A DNA stretch of 64,000 nt, from the NCBI GenBank assembly GCA_025093985.1, contig JACAAK010000009.1:434001-498000 (forward strand), read 5' to 3'. Source of the stretch: Calvatia gigantea (lineage: Eukaryota; Basidiomycota; Agaricomycetes; Agaricales; Lycoperdaceae). Below, piece by piece: positions 1 to 11,150 of this stretch (within the stretch, counting starts at the first letter, position 1; each line of letters begins with the position of its first letter). A program made the position numbers and the translations under genes. Below the pieces are notes generated by a model that ran no database searches, had not been told where the DNA came from, and was given only the letters and a program-made list of their open reading frames with translations.

Positions 1-984
1 GCCTCATAACTTCTTTCGAAGGAGGACAACTATCATCATGAGATGAGAAGTCATAGAGTAGTGTTGTAATAGACGACTAGCAATTCCATCAAGTCCGAGT
101 ATTATGCTCAAGGATGAGGATATTCATATAAAAGATTCTGGATAAAGGTACTGATGCAATTTCCCTTGTGAAATAATCCAGAGTGGCAATGAAATAATGC
201 AATCATCTCGACAAGTCATAAAAGACGAGTGGAGAAGGCATAATCATGGGAAGTTCTGTTTGATGATGTCAAACGATATAGTCTAGTAGGCGTAATGTTC
301 AACAACCATTCATCTCCTTGCTAATAATGCAAGTTCGTGTACAACGATGAGATTGGGTGAACTAGTACAGCTCTTCATGACTTATTGCAAAGGTGGTGAC
401 CTTTAACGATTGCCTCAAAAGCATTACACTCGAGGACATACGTTATAAGATTTTCTCGATATAGATCGGCTGCACACTAATGTGGCGCTACAAATCTTTA
501 TCCCTAATGTCATAGACTAATGCTGGAATATGAAAGCAGTTCAGATACTTGTCGTTCCCGAAGGATTTCAGTTTCTTGCCTCAAGCCTAATATGAAGTGG
601 TGAGGTCTAAGAATTAAGTCTGATGACATAGTGCTGAAGCTCAACTGTTATATGTTGGGAGCTATTCTGCTAATTCCTAGACGTGTCGTAATTTCCTTTC
701 TTTGTAATGATGCGATTCACGAGATCCTATAAAGGATATTCTTCTCAAGTGAATAGAGCGACTTGCTCCCGCTATCATCTTCATATGATCCGTAAGGATT
801 TCTCACTTGTTGCATAGAAAAGGATTTATAGCCAGTGCTTACATTTCACGTGGCACACCATTATTCATAGTGTTTTTATCAAGGAGCATGAAGTCGAAAG
901 TACTACCGTATATCCTTCCATTGGTATCAAGGTCAGCGACATCCAAAGATGGTGACACAAGAACTCCTCCGGTGCCAAGCTCCG
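1..984. other. AT-rich stretch, no gene recognised
   Basis: No reading frame of useful length or recognisable domain is seen on either strand. Stops are dense in all frames. Position next to a candidate LTR and the AT-rich, stop-laden character suggest decayed retroelement interior, but I could not match it to gag, protease, reverse transcriptase or integrase. Confidence 0.35.
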
Positions 985-1380
985 TGTTACGAATTTACCA
1001 CACCCCCGGACTCTCCGCACTAACGTATTAACCTTCCGTATAGACTTTCCATTCTTCCTGTATACCCTGGTCCATTCTTTATTTATTTATCACATGTACT
1101 TCTACCTTCGCTTCTTATGACTCATTCTGAGTCATGTTCCTGTTTTCACCTTCATCTTTTCCACCATTGTACTTCTCTTTACCTGACTCTGTCTTCTTAT
1201 GACTCGTACTCGTTCTTCTATTCATTTCACCTATCCCTATGATTCCGTAGATTACCAATTAACCCGTAGTAGTTCTCGTTGACTCATATCTACTTACTAC
1301 GTAATCTCTCATCTCCTATTCGTAGCTAGTATATAAACCCTAAGTAGTACTTTGTATTACTTTAGGTTATTCTAGTAACA
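985..1380 (+). repeat. Candidate solo or 3' LTR
   Basis: The 396-bp segment begins TGTTACGAATTTACC and ends TCTAGTAACA, so its ends form the inverted pair TGTTAC/GTAACA with the TG...CA rule of LTRs. A TATA-like sequence (TATATAAACC, about 1330) lies in its second half, where an LTR promoter would sit. No convincing target-site duplication is visible (ctccg before, agctt after) and no primer-binding site or polypurine tract was recognised, so the call rests on the ends and the TATA box only. Confidence 0.4.
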
Positions 1381-2538
1381 AGCTTCCTTATCTTCGCTCG
1401 TCTGCTACAAGGCTAACAACCTTGGGGACTGCAGTGACACTTAACTCGGACTTCTCAGGCAAGCGCGAGCTTCTACTCGAGGGAGCGATCCGAAGCCTGC
1501 ACAGAGGTCATTGAGACTTGTCAAATACTCCTGGGCTATAGCGTTGAACCTCTCCCTGAGTGGAGACGATCCGGGCCCGGTTGCGAAGTAAGGTAACGCA
1601 CGTAACACTCTGTAAAGAGCGGTCTAAAGGATTTCTTAAGGAATTCGTCAGTGTGTTGCATTGTATGGTGCTAAACACATCCTCTTTCTCAATTATAGTT
1701 GCTAAATGGTGCGCTCAAGTCCTAATCATGGACAGCAACCTCCATAAAGTCAAACTTCCTTAAAGCAATCATTGTATTCCTGTAGTTGGCGGACAAAGCA
1801 TTTTATCATGCTCATCCATGCTCTGACTTAAAACAGGTCTTCAAACTTGGGCGCATAGGCATGCGCTTAACACAAGTGAAGGAACGTTGATGCTAGAAGC
1901 AGGGCACGATATGAAGTGACACGGCTCCTCTATAAGAGAAATAGTATATGGCGGCAATCACTCGAGCCAGCGACATATTTAAACTATATTCTGAAGTATT
2001 TCCTCAAATGACATAATGGCGGTATTACCAGCTCATTATCCTTCTCCCCTTATTTCCCAGCTGCAAGGACGCAATTAGCGTTCTTCTCCTTGCTATCTTC
2101 TTTGGATATTTTTGCAAATGCTGCAAATGCGGCAGCTCACTGCCTTAGCATGGCATGAAGCACTTTAAGCGTGTGAGCTATCTGTAGAAAGATTAAAGCG
2201 GTGGTCGAATAGATGTAGAAGGGGTAAAGTGTTGAAGCCTGAAGTGAAGGAACTAACGATGGACTTCTCGAAGATATTTTCTATATCCCAGCTTTATTTG
2301 ATTAAGCGGGCCTTAGCGGCTTGTAACTGCCAGCTTTAAGTGGGTCAAATAGCTCAGGTATATGCTCGTGGTGTGTTATTCTACTCAAGGCGGGACTTGC
2401 CCAATCGACTTGAAACACAAGAACACAAGACTTATAATTTTCCTGACACTGCAGTATTTATTGCAGTTACTAGGACCAGCTAATTGACCAGCAAAGTGGA
2501 GTATGATGCTCAGCGTAGATGATACATCATATAGTAAA
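1381..2538. other. Intergenic or decayed repeat, nothing recognised
   Basis: Only short ORFs occur (up to 67 codons). No domain, tRNA or clear repeat boundary was seen. Confidence 0.35.
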
Positions 2539-2940
2539 TTACTGAGGCGGATCTAAAGAGAATCCCAGAAAGCCCAAAGTGTCGTTGTCGATCAGAGAGA
2601 GAATACCAGAACAGAGGTGGAGCAACCAGAGCGGAACAGTTCTGCTGCAACCCAGAATGGGGAGCGGACCTAGAGCGGTTGAACCAGACCGGAGATAACG
2701 GTTTGCCCGATCAAAAACCAAGAACGGGTAACAACGTATCAGCATCATGTAGGACTGCTGTGCATAGTGCACACGTTCACAACATGGGTCAGACAGGGTA
2801 TCAAGTGGACCAAAGGCACCACTGTCTCCCAGGTTGAAAGCGACCATAGCCTCCTCAAACTCTACCAACATTGCTAACGCGGTCCGAGTGAGTGGCAGTC
2901 GGGGCCCATAACCTGTTGAGAGAATGAGTAGACATCCCAA
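2539..2940 (-). CDS. Unrecognised ORF, 133 codons
   Basis: An open frame with mixed hydrophobic composition and no motif I recognise. It may extend upstream by splicing: a second open stretch in a different frame (about 2950-3070, containing DYVRYHAPLLLDRLPDEYDY) precedes it and ends near a possible AG acceptor. It lies just beyond the gag relic on the same strand, so it could be retroelement sequence, but no pol signature is present. It could equally be a chance ORF. Confidence 0.2.
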   Translation of the reverse strand: MGCLLILSTGYGPRLPLTRTALAMLVEFEEAMVAFNLGDSGAFGPLDTLSDPCCERVHYAQQSYMMLIRCYPFLVFDRANRYLRSGSTALGPLPILGCSRTVPLWLLHLCSGILSLIDNDTLGFLGFSLDPPQ

Positions 2941-3469
2941 TATAAGTTCACACTACCTAAGCGTGTAGGCATCAGTGGTGGAGGGTAGTCGTATTCATCC
3001 GGGAGACGGTCCAGTAGGAGAGGAGCATGGTAGCGGACATAGTCCTGCTTATACCAGTGTACTCAGAGAGTCTTGAGGAGAAGGGAAGTGATGCTTAGAG
3101 AAGCTAGCGTAGAGAGGAGAAGACATAGTGTCTTAGCCCGAAGGCCTACCTAAAAGGCGTACATACTACAATGCTACATAAGGGTATATATACTAATATC
3201 CCTGGTCTGTGCACTCTAAACCCTTATATGGGTAAGGTCTAACTACCAGTAGCATAATTGGAGCATACTATGTACAACACATGTACTAGAAGGTTCCATG
3301 TGGAGGGTATAACCGACTACCATAAGGGCGGTACAACTACTGCGTACATAGTCTGTGATGGTCCGTTATTATCGACCCTCTGAAGGTGAAATACTCAAAC
3401 CCCGTTTCAGCTATAAATAGACTGAACCAATGTAGTGGTACGGAGCGAGATTCAACATATTCTGTGGAT
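2941..3469. other. AT-rich spacer with a TATA-like box
   Basis: Holds CTATAAATAGA (about 3411-3421, plus orientation) followed by a T-rich start-like region, reminiscent of the promoter part of an LTR. LTR boundaries could not be defined. Confidence 0.25.
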
Positions 3470-4555
3470 TTACACTTTTTTGGGTACAGTGTAAGCTTTT
3501 GCTATGTAGCTGATCTTGCTGCAGTTATAGTACATTAATCTCTTGGGTTTCTTGCAGTCTTTGGCTATGTGCCTGAAAACACCACAATTGTAGCACTTGG
3601 ATTCTTCTTTAGCATTGAAAACATGGCATCTGCTTTCTATCTCCATAGGTTCACTTATTCCTCCATATGTCATTCTGGTGCTGGTCTTTTTGTCTCCACA
3701 GTATTTGGATGCTTTGTACTCTTGACTAATGGCAAGAATGGCTTCTGTCCATTCTGCATAGGTATCTGGCCTAGCACTAGGTAGGTGACCCATAATTGTA
3801 TGAATGATATCTTGCCTGGTGTTTTTCTTGAGCAGGAACATTGCATGTTTACTGTCAGTCTTCACCTTGCTCTTTAGGACTTTAAATTCGATTAGATAGT
3901 TAGCTGTATTTTTGTTCCCTTATTTAAATTTTTTGATCTGCCATTCTGTCTTGCTGTTCAAGATGTCATCAGAGAAGGTTTTCCTGAAGTCTTTAGAAAA
4001 CACCTTCCAGTCTACCAAGTCTTCTCCATCTAGGATTTGTGGCACCTTTATGGCTGTATAAGCTTCTGCTGTCCCTCCTTGCAGTCTGGCTAGGACTGCT
4101 ATAGCTTTGTCATCTACTGTGCTGATTTTGTTGAATTTCATGAAGAGTGTTATGGCTCTCCACCAATTGTCAAACTTGGTATGGGTTCCATTGAAGAATC
4201 CTGGGTCTAGTACTAAGCCTTTGGCACTAGGTGTTGTTGTAGATACCACAGCGTTGTCTGTTATGTCTGAGTCAGTATCAGAGTCAGTTTCTGATTCAGT
4301 TTCTGATTCAGTTTTGGTTTCTCCTTGTTCTTATATCGGGTTCTCCTGATATGTTAACTCTTCTTCTGCTAAGTTGAGTTTATTTAGAAGTTCTGATAAC
4401 ACTTCTTCTCCTGTTGGGTTTGCTCTGGATTCATCATGTTCTACTGGTTCTACAGATACTTCAGGGTTTCCTGTCTTCTCTTCATCTGATGTTTCTGATT
4501 TGTTGTCTGTGACTTCAAGGTTCAGCTCTCTGTATTTGTCTAGGTTCAAGCTCAT
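3470..4555 (-). mobile_element. Ty3/gypsy gag relic
   Basis: Three consecutive minus-strand ORFs make up a frameshifted Gag. First comes an acidic N-terminal segment (4555-4331), then a Retrotrans_gag-type capsid domain (4249-3920, with FNGTHTKFDNWWRAITLF and LVDWKVFSKDFRKTF), then a C-terminal part (3865-3470) with AMFLLKKNTRQDIIHTIMG and a CCHC zinc knuckle (CYNCGVFRHIAKDC, fitting C-x2-C-x4-H-x4-C). This order is standard for fungal gypsy elements. Gag packages the element RNA. Protease, reverse transcriptase, RNase H and integrase are missing downstream, so the element is a dead fragment. A short repeat encoding acidic SDS-type residues (about 4260-4320) lies in the gap between the first two ORFs. 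The element abuts the truncated 3' end of NLR-A. Confidence 0.85.
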
Positions 4556-5010
4556 ATACTAGCTCTTAGGTTTGTTATTGTTCAGGCCTATTTCAGTCTA
4601 CTCCTTACAAGGTGAGGTGGGGATGCTTAACCAAATATTATGACCTTAGTCAGGTAGAACCTCAGGTTGCAACTTAGGCTAAGACTTGAGGGTGAGTAAA
4701 GGGATGAAAACTGAAGATGATTAAGCATACCAAATACAGGGAGGTGTATGTACACTTAAATATGGAGAGAGTCATCCAGTTGAATAGATGGAGATACTAC
4801 ATGAAATGTCTGATTACTATGGTGCAGTAGTATGTGAGTCAGTACTCAGAGATTGCTGGCACTAGAATAGGTGAAACAGGTACATGGCAAATACAGAGTT
4901 AGGAGGTGGGCACAGTGATACAGCAAAGACAGTAAAATCCACAACAAATGCCTGTGAATGCTATATTTGGGTGTCAAAAGTTGTCTACACAAGAATCTCA
5001 AGCTACTCAC
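4556..5010 (-). other. Gag leader and breakpoint with NLR-A
   Basis: In minus orientation the NLR-A intron donor (about 5010) runs into AT-rich sequence with a TATA-like CATATTTAAG (about 4758) and then the gag start. The expected final NLR exon, which encodes the WRRKIAVLRDEP-type motif in paralogues B, C and D, is absent. The stretch probably holds the retroelement 5' leader and LTR remnant, but exact LTR ends could not be set. Confidence 0.4.
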
Positions 5011-7702
5011 AAAGGGAAAGGCAAACTTTGCAAAGTTTTTGCCAGCTTCCAGAGGGTCAGACACTGGGTCCTTCCTATTGGAAAGCATAGATATTGGCTT
5101 ATCCAAGTTAATAGAATCAAAATCCAAAGACCAAAATGAACAGTTGTGATAACCCCCCATTCCTTTAAATGGGACGTAAAAGGCTACATTGTATGTCAGT
5201 GCTCAAATTCACAAGTGTTTATGGCAAGAACAAGCAACCCAACTGATGCGAGCAAAACACCTGCAATGTCAACAGCATTTGTAGACATGTAATTTGAACT
5301 TGCATAATCAATGTCTTGGAAGAAATAGCGAAGTTCATCACAGCCTTTAAGTTTGTGAAGTGAAGCCTCGAGCACAGAGTTCAATGACCAGATAAAAAAA
5401 GTTTCTTGCTGAACTCCCACATTTCTGTTATGCGGCCAAGAAATGGTTATGTTTGATAGGCAAACAGTCAATTTAGCTAGAAATACTCTTATAGGGTTTC
5501 CATATCTGATTGAAAGCAAGGACTTACTGGCATCATGTGCTTCCAGCAAAATCCGAATGAATGCTGAGGATTTCACACTATCTACCTCCAACGGATCTGA
5601 CCAAGATGAACCGGAACGGGACGAAGACTCGAGGTAATCTTCAAAAGACTTGTGAAAAACCGCAATTTCCCTCATGAGCGCATCTCCCGGTCGTGGAATG
5701 CGAAGGACCGAGTGGAGCTTCCGGAGTGCACTGTATGCGTCGGCTTGGTTGATCGAGAGAAGGTTGCACGCATCAACAAGGTCCCAACCCCTCCGAACCA
5801 GTAGCAGTTTCCGAGTCGTCGGCCACACTTTAGGGAAAATTGCAGACAAGATCAGGGTGTAAATCACGTCAAGAGCAGCGAACGGGGAATCTCCCGCTGC
5901 GGGTGACGAGGGAGATTCAAGGACATCCAGGACTTTCTGTAGTTGAGCGACGGGGTTGGCGTACTCGGCGTCGTCGGTGAAACGTGCGTCAGTGTTGGCG
6001 AAAGCGAACAGACCGGAAGAGCGCTTAGCGATTTTTGTGAAGTCAGTCTCCGTTGGTCACTGTTGGGTTGGCGAGAAAGACGTAGAGTAATTCTCTTTAA
6101 TATTAGCAAACGTATCGCGTAGATAATGTTCGACGTCACGGCAGGCCTGGTCAGCGTCAACGGGCATATTGATCTCCATGTAGGCGCCCTGGACATCCTG
6201 GCGGGAAAAGGCGGCGTGGATCTGGGGCTCAGGTCGACTGGCAATGACCCAGATGAGAGGAGTGGTCGGGTGCTCAAGGCAAAATTTGCTGATGAGAAAG
6301 ATGATTTCGCGCTGCGCCAATTCGCCATTGCACTCGTCGAGCCCATCAAGGGTGATCAAGACGGTCTCGTGGGCTCCTTCAAATACCCTCTTTTCTGCAA
6401 AAGGTTTGACAATAAACCAATTGAATTGTTCGACCATGGACTTCTTGACAACCAGGGGATCGAGAATGAGTAGTTCCGCGATATAAGTGCGGTAGGCCGG
6501 GTATTTGACAGCGAGTTGGTAGGCAATGGTGACGAAAACGCGCTGCGGGTCGTCACGTTTATTGGGCCTTGAAAAAAGAGGGTGGCACCTAAGATGGAGG
6601 TTTGGCTTCGGCCTCAGCAAAGGTCTAGATAACGGCCGACTTGCCGACGCCAGCGGGTCCGTGGAGCCACACGATTTTGTACTTGCGCATCAGATCCCTC
6701 ATCCATGATACAAGTTTCCCAGAGATATCGAGTCTGGTTCCGGGGTGGCAGGATGGGGGAGGGTATCGTTCACCAGAGTCAAACTGGACACCAGGGATAA
6801 TGTTCTGGATGAGCGGATCTATGGCTTCTCGTCTGTTAGTCCACGTTTTTCCCAAAGTCTCTGACCACACACTTACGACCACTGCCATTATCCCTATCCA
6901 TCATTATTGCCTGCTGGATGACGAAATCGTGGGGGCCGTTCATCGATCCAATGGTTAGGCCTGCGGGGAATTGAGAGACGTGTAGTAAAACAAGAGTTCA
7001 GGAACTTGCCCGCAAACTCGGTAGCAGGAATAAAGCCCCGGGTGGACAGATATATGGCTTCTCATTCCCATTCTCGTGCTCGCCTCACAATCCGAAATTT
7101 GGCACTCACAATCTTTGCTGTCTCGATGATCTCCGTTTCTATTTGCGAGCTGATTGATGCCAGGGTGGGGGGATTATTATTGCTGGATCCCCTGAGGGAA
7201 CGGTTGGGAAGGGATTGGGGGTTAAGGGCAGAGTGGGGCCGAGACATAGAAGAACGTAATTGAGAGTTCACGGTTGGGCGGGAGTAGGTAGCCAGGCTGG
7301 TGGGGGTGGATTGAGAGTTGACAGTGGTACGCAACTGGGAGTTCACCATAGGTCGAGATTGTGAGCCCATCGTAGAACGCGACTGCAAGTCTGCGGCAGG
7401 ACGTGGTCGCGAGTTCACTGCAGGACGTAGTTGCAAGTTTGCAAAACGCGATCGCGAGTTCACAGTAGAACGTGATTGCGACTTCGCTGTCAGGTGGGCT
7501 GAGGGTGTACAGCGAAGCTAGGCTGAGAGCCGGCAGCCGGACCTGAGAGAGAGTGAGTGGTGGAATAGGATGGAACAGAGGAGGATCGAGAGTGGGTTGC
7601 AGAATGGGGGATCTTCTGTCGATCCTCGGGCATCGCAAGAGACTGAGAGTTGATGGAGGAGCGCGATTGGGAGGTGGCAGTGGAGCGGCGCCGTATAAGC
7701 AT
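5011..7702 (-). pseudogene. NLR-A: NACHT STAND NTPase pseudogene
   Basis: This is a decayed member of the NACHT NLR family (signal-transducing P-loop NTPases tied to non-self recognition in fungi). Exons inferred by alignment to NLR-C are 7702-7110 (N/Q/S-rich repeats), 6960-6877 (84-nt motif exon, NGPHDFVIQQ), 6832-5244 (NACHT and winged-helix-like region) and 5183-5011. The P-loop GPAGVGKS, Walker B TLDGLDE and the ASRPEP sensor are visible. Lesions are: an in-frame TAG right after the P-loop (about 6628, CAG in paralogues), a frameshift near 6600, TGA for TGG near 6057, a 1-nt loss in the 5183-5011 exon, a frame break near 7490 in the repeat exon, and loss of the last exon to a gag element. 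It lies head to head with NLR-B. Identification of the family is firm; exact 5' start is uncertain. Confidence 0.85.
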
Positions 7703-8000
7703 TTCAAATCACTCACGGAACCAAAGGAGCCCCGTCCCAATGTGCATGTGAACCCTCGCCCCCTCCCTACAGTGAACTCTCAATCGCATTCTACAGTTAA
7801 CCCTTGGCCCCTCCCTCCAGTGAACTCCCGACCGCGTTCCGCCGTCAGCCCTCAATCAAGCTCTACTAGCTCAGCTACTGACAGTCGACCCCGTCCGACC
7901 TTTACCGGTACCTCTCGATTGCGTCCTCCCTCAAACTTCCGGTTACGCCTCGCGCTCAGCCCTCGGCACCCCCATAACTACACTCCTAGAGGATCCATCG
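7118..8000. repeat. Divergent N/Q/S/R-rich coding repeats
   Basis: Imperfect repeats of roughly 10-12 residues (units like VNSQSRST, VNSRPRPA, MGSQSRPM) are encoded on the minus strand at 7118-7520 for NLR-A. Similar units (VNSQSHST, VNPWPLPP, VNSRPRSA) lie on the plus strand at about 7760-7880 for NLR-B. The two blocks face away from a centre near 7730. Related units occur in NLR-D (44400-44610) but barely in NLR-C. The composition is N/Q/S-rich, like prion-like domains. Confidence 0.7.
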
Positions 8001-11000
8001 TGAATTCCCACAATTCTACCATCAATCAACTACAGATCAAAGGTGGGAATCGCCCAAATAACGAAGGCTGTGGGTGCTACGTACAAGCAGACATGAAGGG
8101 AGCACAAACTAATAAACAAGAAATCATAGATCCGCTCAATCGATCACCTGCTACTGGGTCCCGGGGTAATGAAGAGATGAGGCGGCGGTTCAACGAAAAT
8201 AGGGTGTGACTACGTCCGTCAGTCACGAGGCTTCGAAACCGGGTCCAGGAAAAGAGAGACAGAGGCCGGGAACACAAGAGAACGAGGGGCGAGAGCGACG
8301 ACGTCAGATACGTCGTCGAGAACGAGTCCAGGAAAGAGAGACGAGAGACTGCGAGACGACGCAAGAACGAGAGACTGCGAGACGACACGAGAACGAGAGG
8401 TAAGACACTTGATTTTTAGCAACTTCGAGAGAGTGTGTGTGTGGGTATCCAATTCTAGGTGTCGAGCCTCTACTGGCTCGACTGTATTTATACTGTAGAC
8501 AACTTGTCCGGTGTTCAATTTCTACAGTTATCTACAAATACTGAATCTGTATAGCAAATGTGTTGAGTTAGTATAATGAAGGTTAGGCTAGGGAGCTGTG
8601 GTAAAATGTTGAAATTTTGAAACACAACGAGTGAATGTGCAACTATGGAGGCGAAGAGTCTGAATTAGAAAAAAATGTCAATAACGAGAAAGATGTGCGG
8701 TGAAATTTTATTAAAGTGGGTAGTGGTCTAAAACACGACGTATGGCAGGCGAAATGGACGGTTTGTGTAGTGAGCAAGGAACGAACGGATCGGCGACGGA
8801 TCGATGAATGGTTGGGGTGACGAAATCTTCGGAGGGCGGACTGATTAGTGTGAGATGCTCGTTGGGTGCCGTTCCGAAGGCAGCCGACGTGCAGTCTCCA
8901 CAGTAAGTTTCTGATTTCTCGTCCACTGTGATCTCTCAATTTCCCATAGGTCCCACCGGTGGCGCTTTTAACAATGCCCACCATGTTGTTTTTAACCAGC
9001 CAACGTTCATAGATGGAGCTCACCCAAACGAGAAAGGTTGTACGTGTGAATCTCAGGCTTCGGAAGAAGCACAAGCTAAAATTTGATTCAGGCGAACGAT
9101 ATCCTCAACCTTTTTGTCACCCTGGCACTAGACTCTCCATATCCAAGCAAACAGTTTCATGGATGAGGGATCCAACGCGCAAACACAGAATTGTATGGCT
9201 CCATGGACCCGCTGGCGTCAGCAAGTCGGCCGTCATCCAGACTCTCGCAGAGTCCGAAGCTGGCTTACCGACCTCCGTTTTGGGTGCTACCCTCTTCTTC
9301 TCAAGACCCAACGAACGTGACGACCCACAGCGTATCATTATCACCATCGCCTACCAATTCGCGGTCAAATACCCGGCATACCGCACCTATGTCGTGGAAT
9401 TACTTGTCCTCGATCTCCTGCTGGTCAGGAAATCTTTGGTCAAGCAATTCGAGCTGCTGATCACTAAACCCTTCGCCGAAAAGAGGCTACTAGAAGGATC
9501 CCACGGGACCGTTTTGATCGTCCTCGATGGACTCGATGAATGCAAAGGTGAATTGGCACAACGCGGGATCGTTTTCCTTATCAGCAAATTCTGCCTCTAG
9601 CACCCGCTCACTCCCCTCATCTAGATTATCACCAGCCGACCAGAGCCTGAGATATGCACTGCCTTTTCCCACCGGGACGTCAGGGGGTCTACCTGGAAAT
9701 CGACACGCCCGTTGACTCTGACCAGGCCTGCGCTGACGTTGAACACTACCTACGTGACAAGTTCACTGAAATCAAAGAGAAATACTCAGTGTACTTCTCC
9801 TCGAGTCAACAGTGGCCAACTGAAACTAACTTTACCAAGATTGCCAAACACTCTTCTGGCTTGTTTGCTTTCGCCAGCACCGTCGTCCGTTTCACGGATG
9901 ATGGTGAGCATGCCCATCCTGTTTCCCAACTGTAGAAGGTTCTTGATGTCCTTGACTCTGCATCATCGCCTGCCGCGGGGGACGCTCCGTTTGCTGCTCT
10001 TGACACTATCTACACTTTAATCTTGTCCACAATCCCTCCCAAAGTACTGCCAATAACCCGGAAATTGTTGGCGATCATGAAGAGTTTTGAATCCTTCGCC
10101 TTTGCTTGTAACATGCTCTCAATCAACCAAGCTGACGCTTACTGCACACTCCGGAAACTCCATACAGTCCTTAACATTCCACAGCCCGGATTGGCACATA
10201 CAAAAACTATCCAGCCCTTCCATACTTCTTTCGATGACTATCTCAAGTCCCCTTCCCGTTCCGGTCTATTCTGGATTGACCCATTGGAGACAAGGAGTGT
10301 GGTATTTTCGGCGTATGTCCGAATTTTGCTGGAAGCGCATGATGCCCGTGAGTCCGTCTCTCTATCGTATGCGATAGCTATATCACACCATCTTCAACGG
10401 AATCTATTGTTCGCGTATCAAACATCAGCCTTTCATGGCCTGGTAACAGTGTGGCGAACAGCAGAAAAGCCTCTTCTATGACTCGTTATACGACATACTG
10501 CGCGTTCCTCTTGAGAACACCAAGGACTTCGACAGCCTTCATTATTTCTTCCGAGACATTAAACACGCAAATTTTGGATCCCTCTCCCCGACACCTAAGT
10601 TTGCAGCCCGGATCGTAGATATGCTCCTCGAATCAGTTGGGTCCCTCGTTTTTATGTGGGCACTTATGGACATGAGAGCTAACATACAACATAGGCTCTT
10701 CTGTCCCGTTTTAAGGAATGGGGGGTCGTCACGACCGTCCCGATTCAGTCTTTGGGTTTGGGTTTTATTGGCTCCAGTGAGTCAACGCATATGTATTCCG
10801 ATAGGCCATCACTGTCTGGAAAAGAGGATTTAACATGGGAGGAGGCCCACCTTCCCAGGAGCATCAACAAGCATGTTTTCCCTTCCGTAAGTTACTTGAA
10901 ACGTTTATGTAGTGCTGCTTATGATTCCTGAGCGTAGAGTTCGCGAGCGGTTAGAGCCATTTGGCGCCGGAAGATAATTGTTTTGCGGGATGAGCCTTAC

Positions 11001-11150
11001 TGGAAAGCCCATACTCATCAACAGCTTGCTGGTCTTGTACCATCTCATCCTGTGACGGTATTGGAAAAAGGGAACAAGAGTTGTATTCTTGTCGGTGTCG
11101 ATAGCCCCGACCAGTCATGGTTCTACATGCTTCCCCTTAGACCATTTTAG
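7740..11150 (+). pseudogene. NLR-B: NACHT STAND NTPase pseudogene
   Basis: Second NLR paralogue. Inferred exons are about 7740-8070 (repeat exon ending INQLQIKGGNRPNNEG), 8952-9041 (90-nt motif exon, GAFNNAHHVVFNQPTFID), about 9080-10635 (NACHT region), 10695-10887 and 10938-11150 (C-terminal module ending MLPLRPF). The last two exons and their introns are intact. Lesions: the P-loop reads GPAGVSKS instead of GPAGVGKS; TAG stops replace Gln or Trp codons at about 9598, 9622 and 9934; there are frameshifts near 9685 and 10345; and about 50 bp at the start of the NACHT exon is deleted. The first intron is enlarged to about 880 bp (143 bp in NLR-D) and carries purine-rich tandem repeats. No ATG opens the repeat exon in frame. 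It is tail to tail with NLR-C. Confidence 0.85.
8205..8540 (+). repeat. Purine-rich tandem repeat and insert in NLR-B intron
   Basis: From about 8220 to 8400 the plus strand is dominated by GAGA/CGAGA words. A unit of about 29 nt (AACGAGAGACTGCGAGACGAC plus a short variable tail) is repeated in tandem near 8338-8400. The segment begins TGTGACTACGTCC and a TG-to-CA insert ending near 8536 is possible, but no target duplication was found. It explains most of the extra length of the NLR-B first intron. Confidence 0.5.

Noticed and set aside
4107..4562. Plus-strand ORFs rich in Ser/Val opposite the gag region
   Set aside because: They are antisense shadows of the gag relic and its acidic repeat; no independent domain or splice structure.
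7222..7740. 172-codon minus-strand ORF over the NLR-A repeat exon
   Set aside because: It is an alternative frame of the repetitive exon; the frames that match paralogues are the N/Q/S-rich ones.
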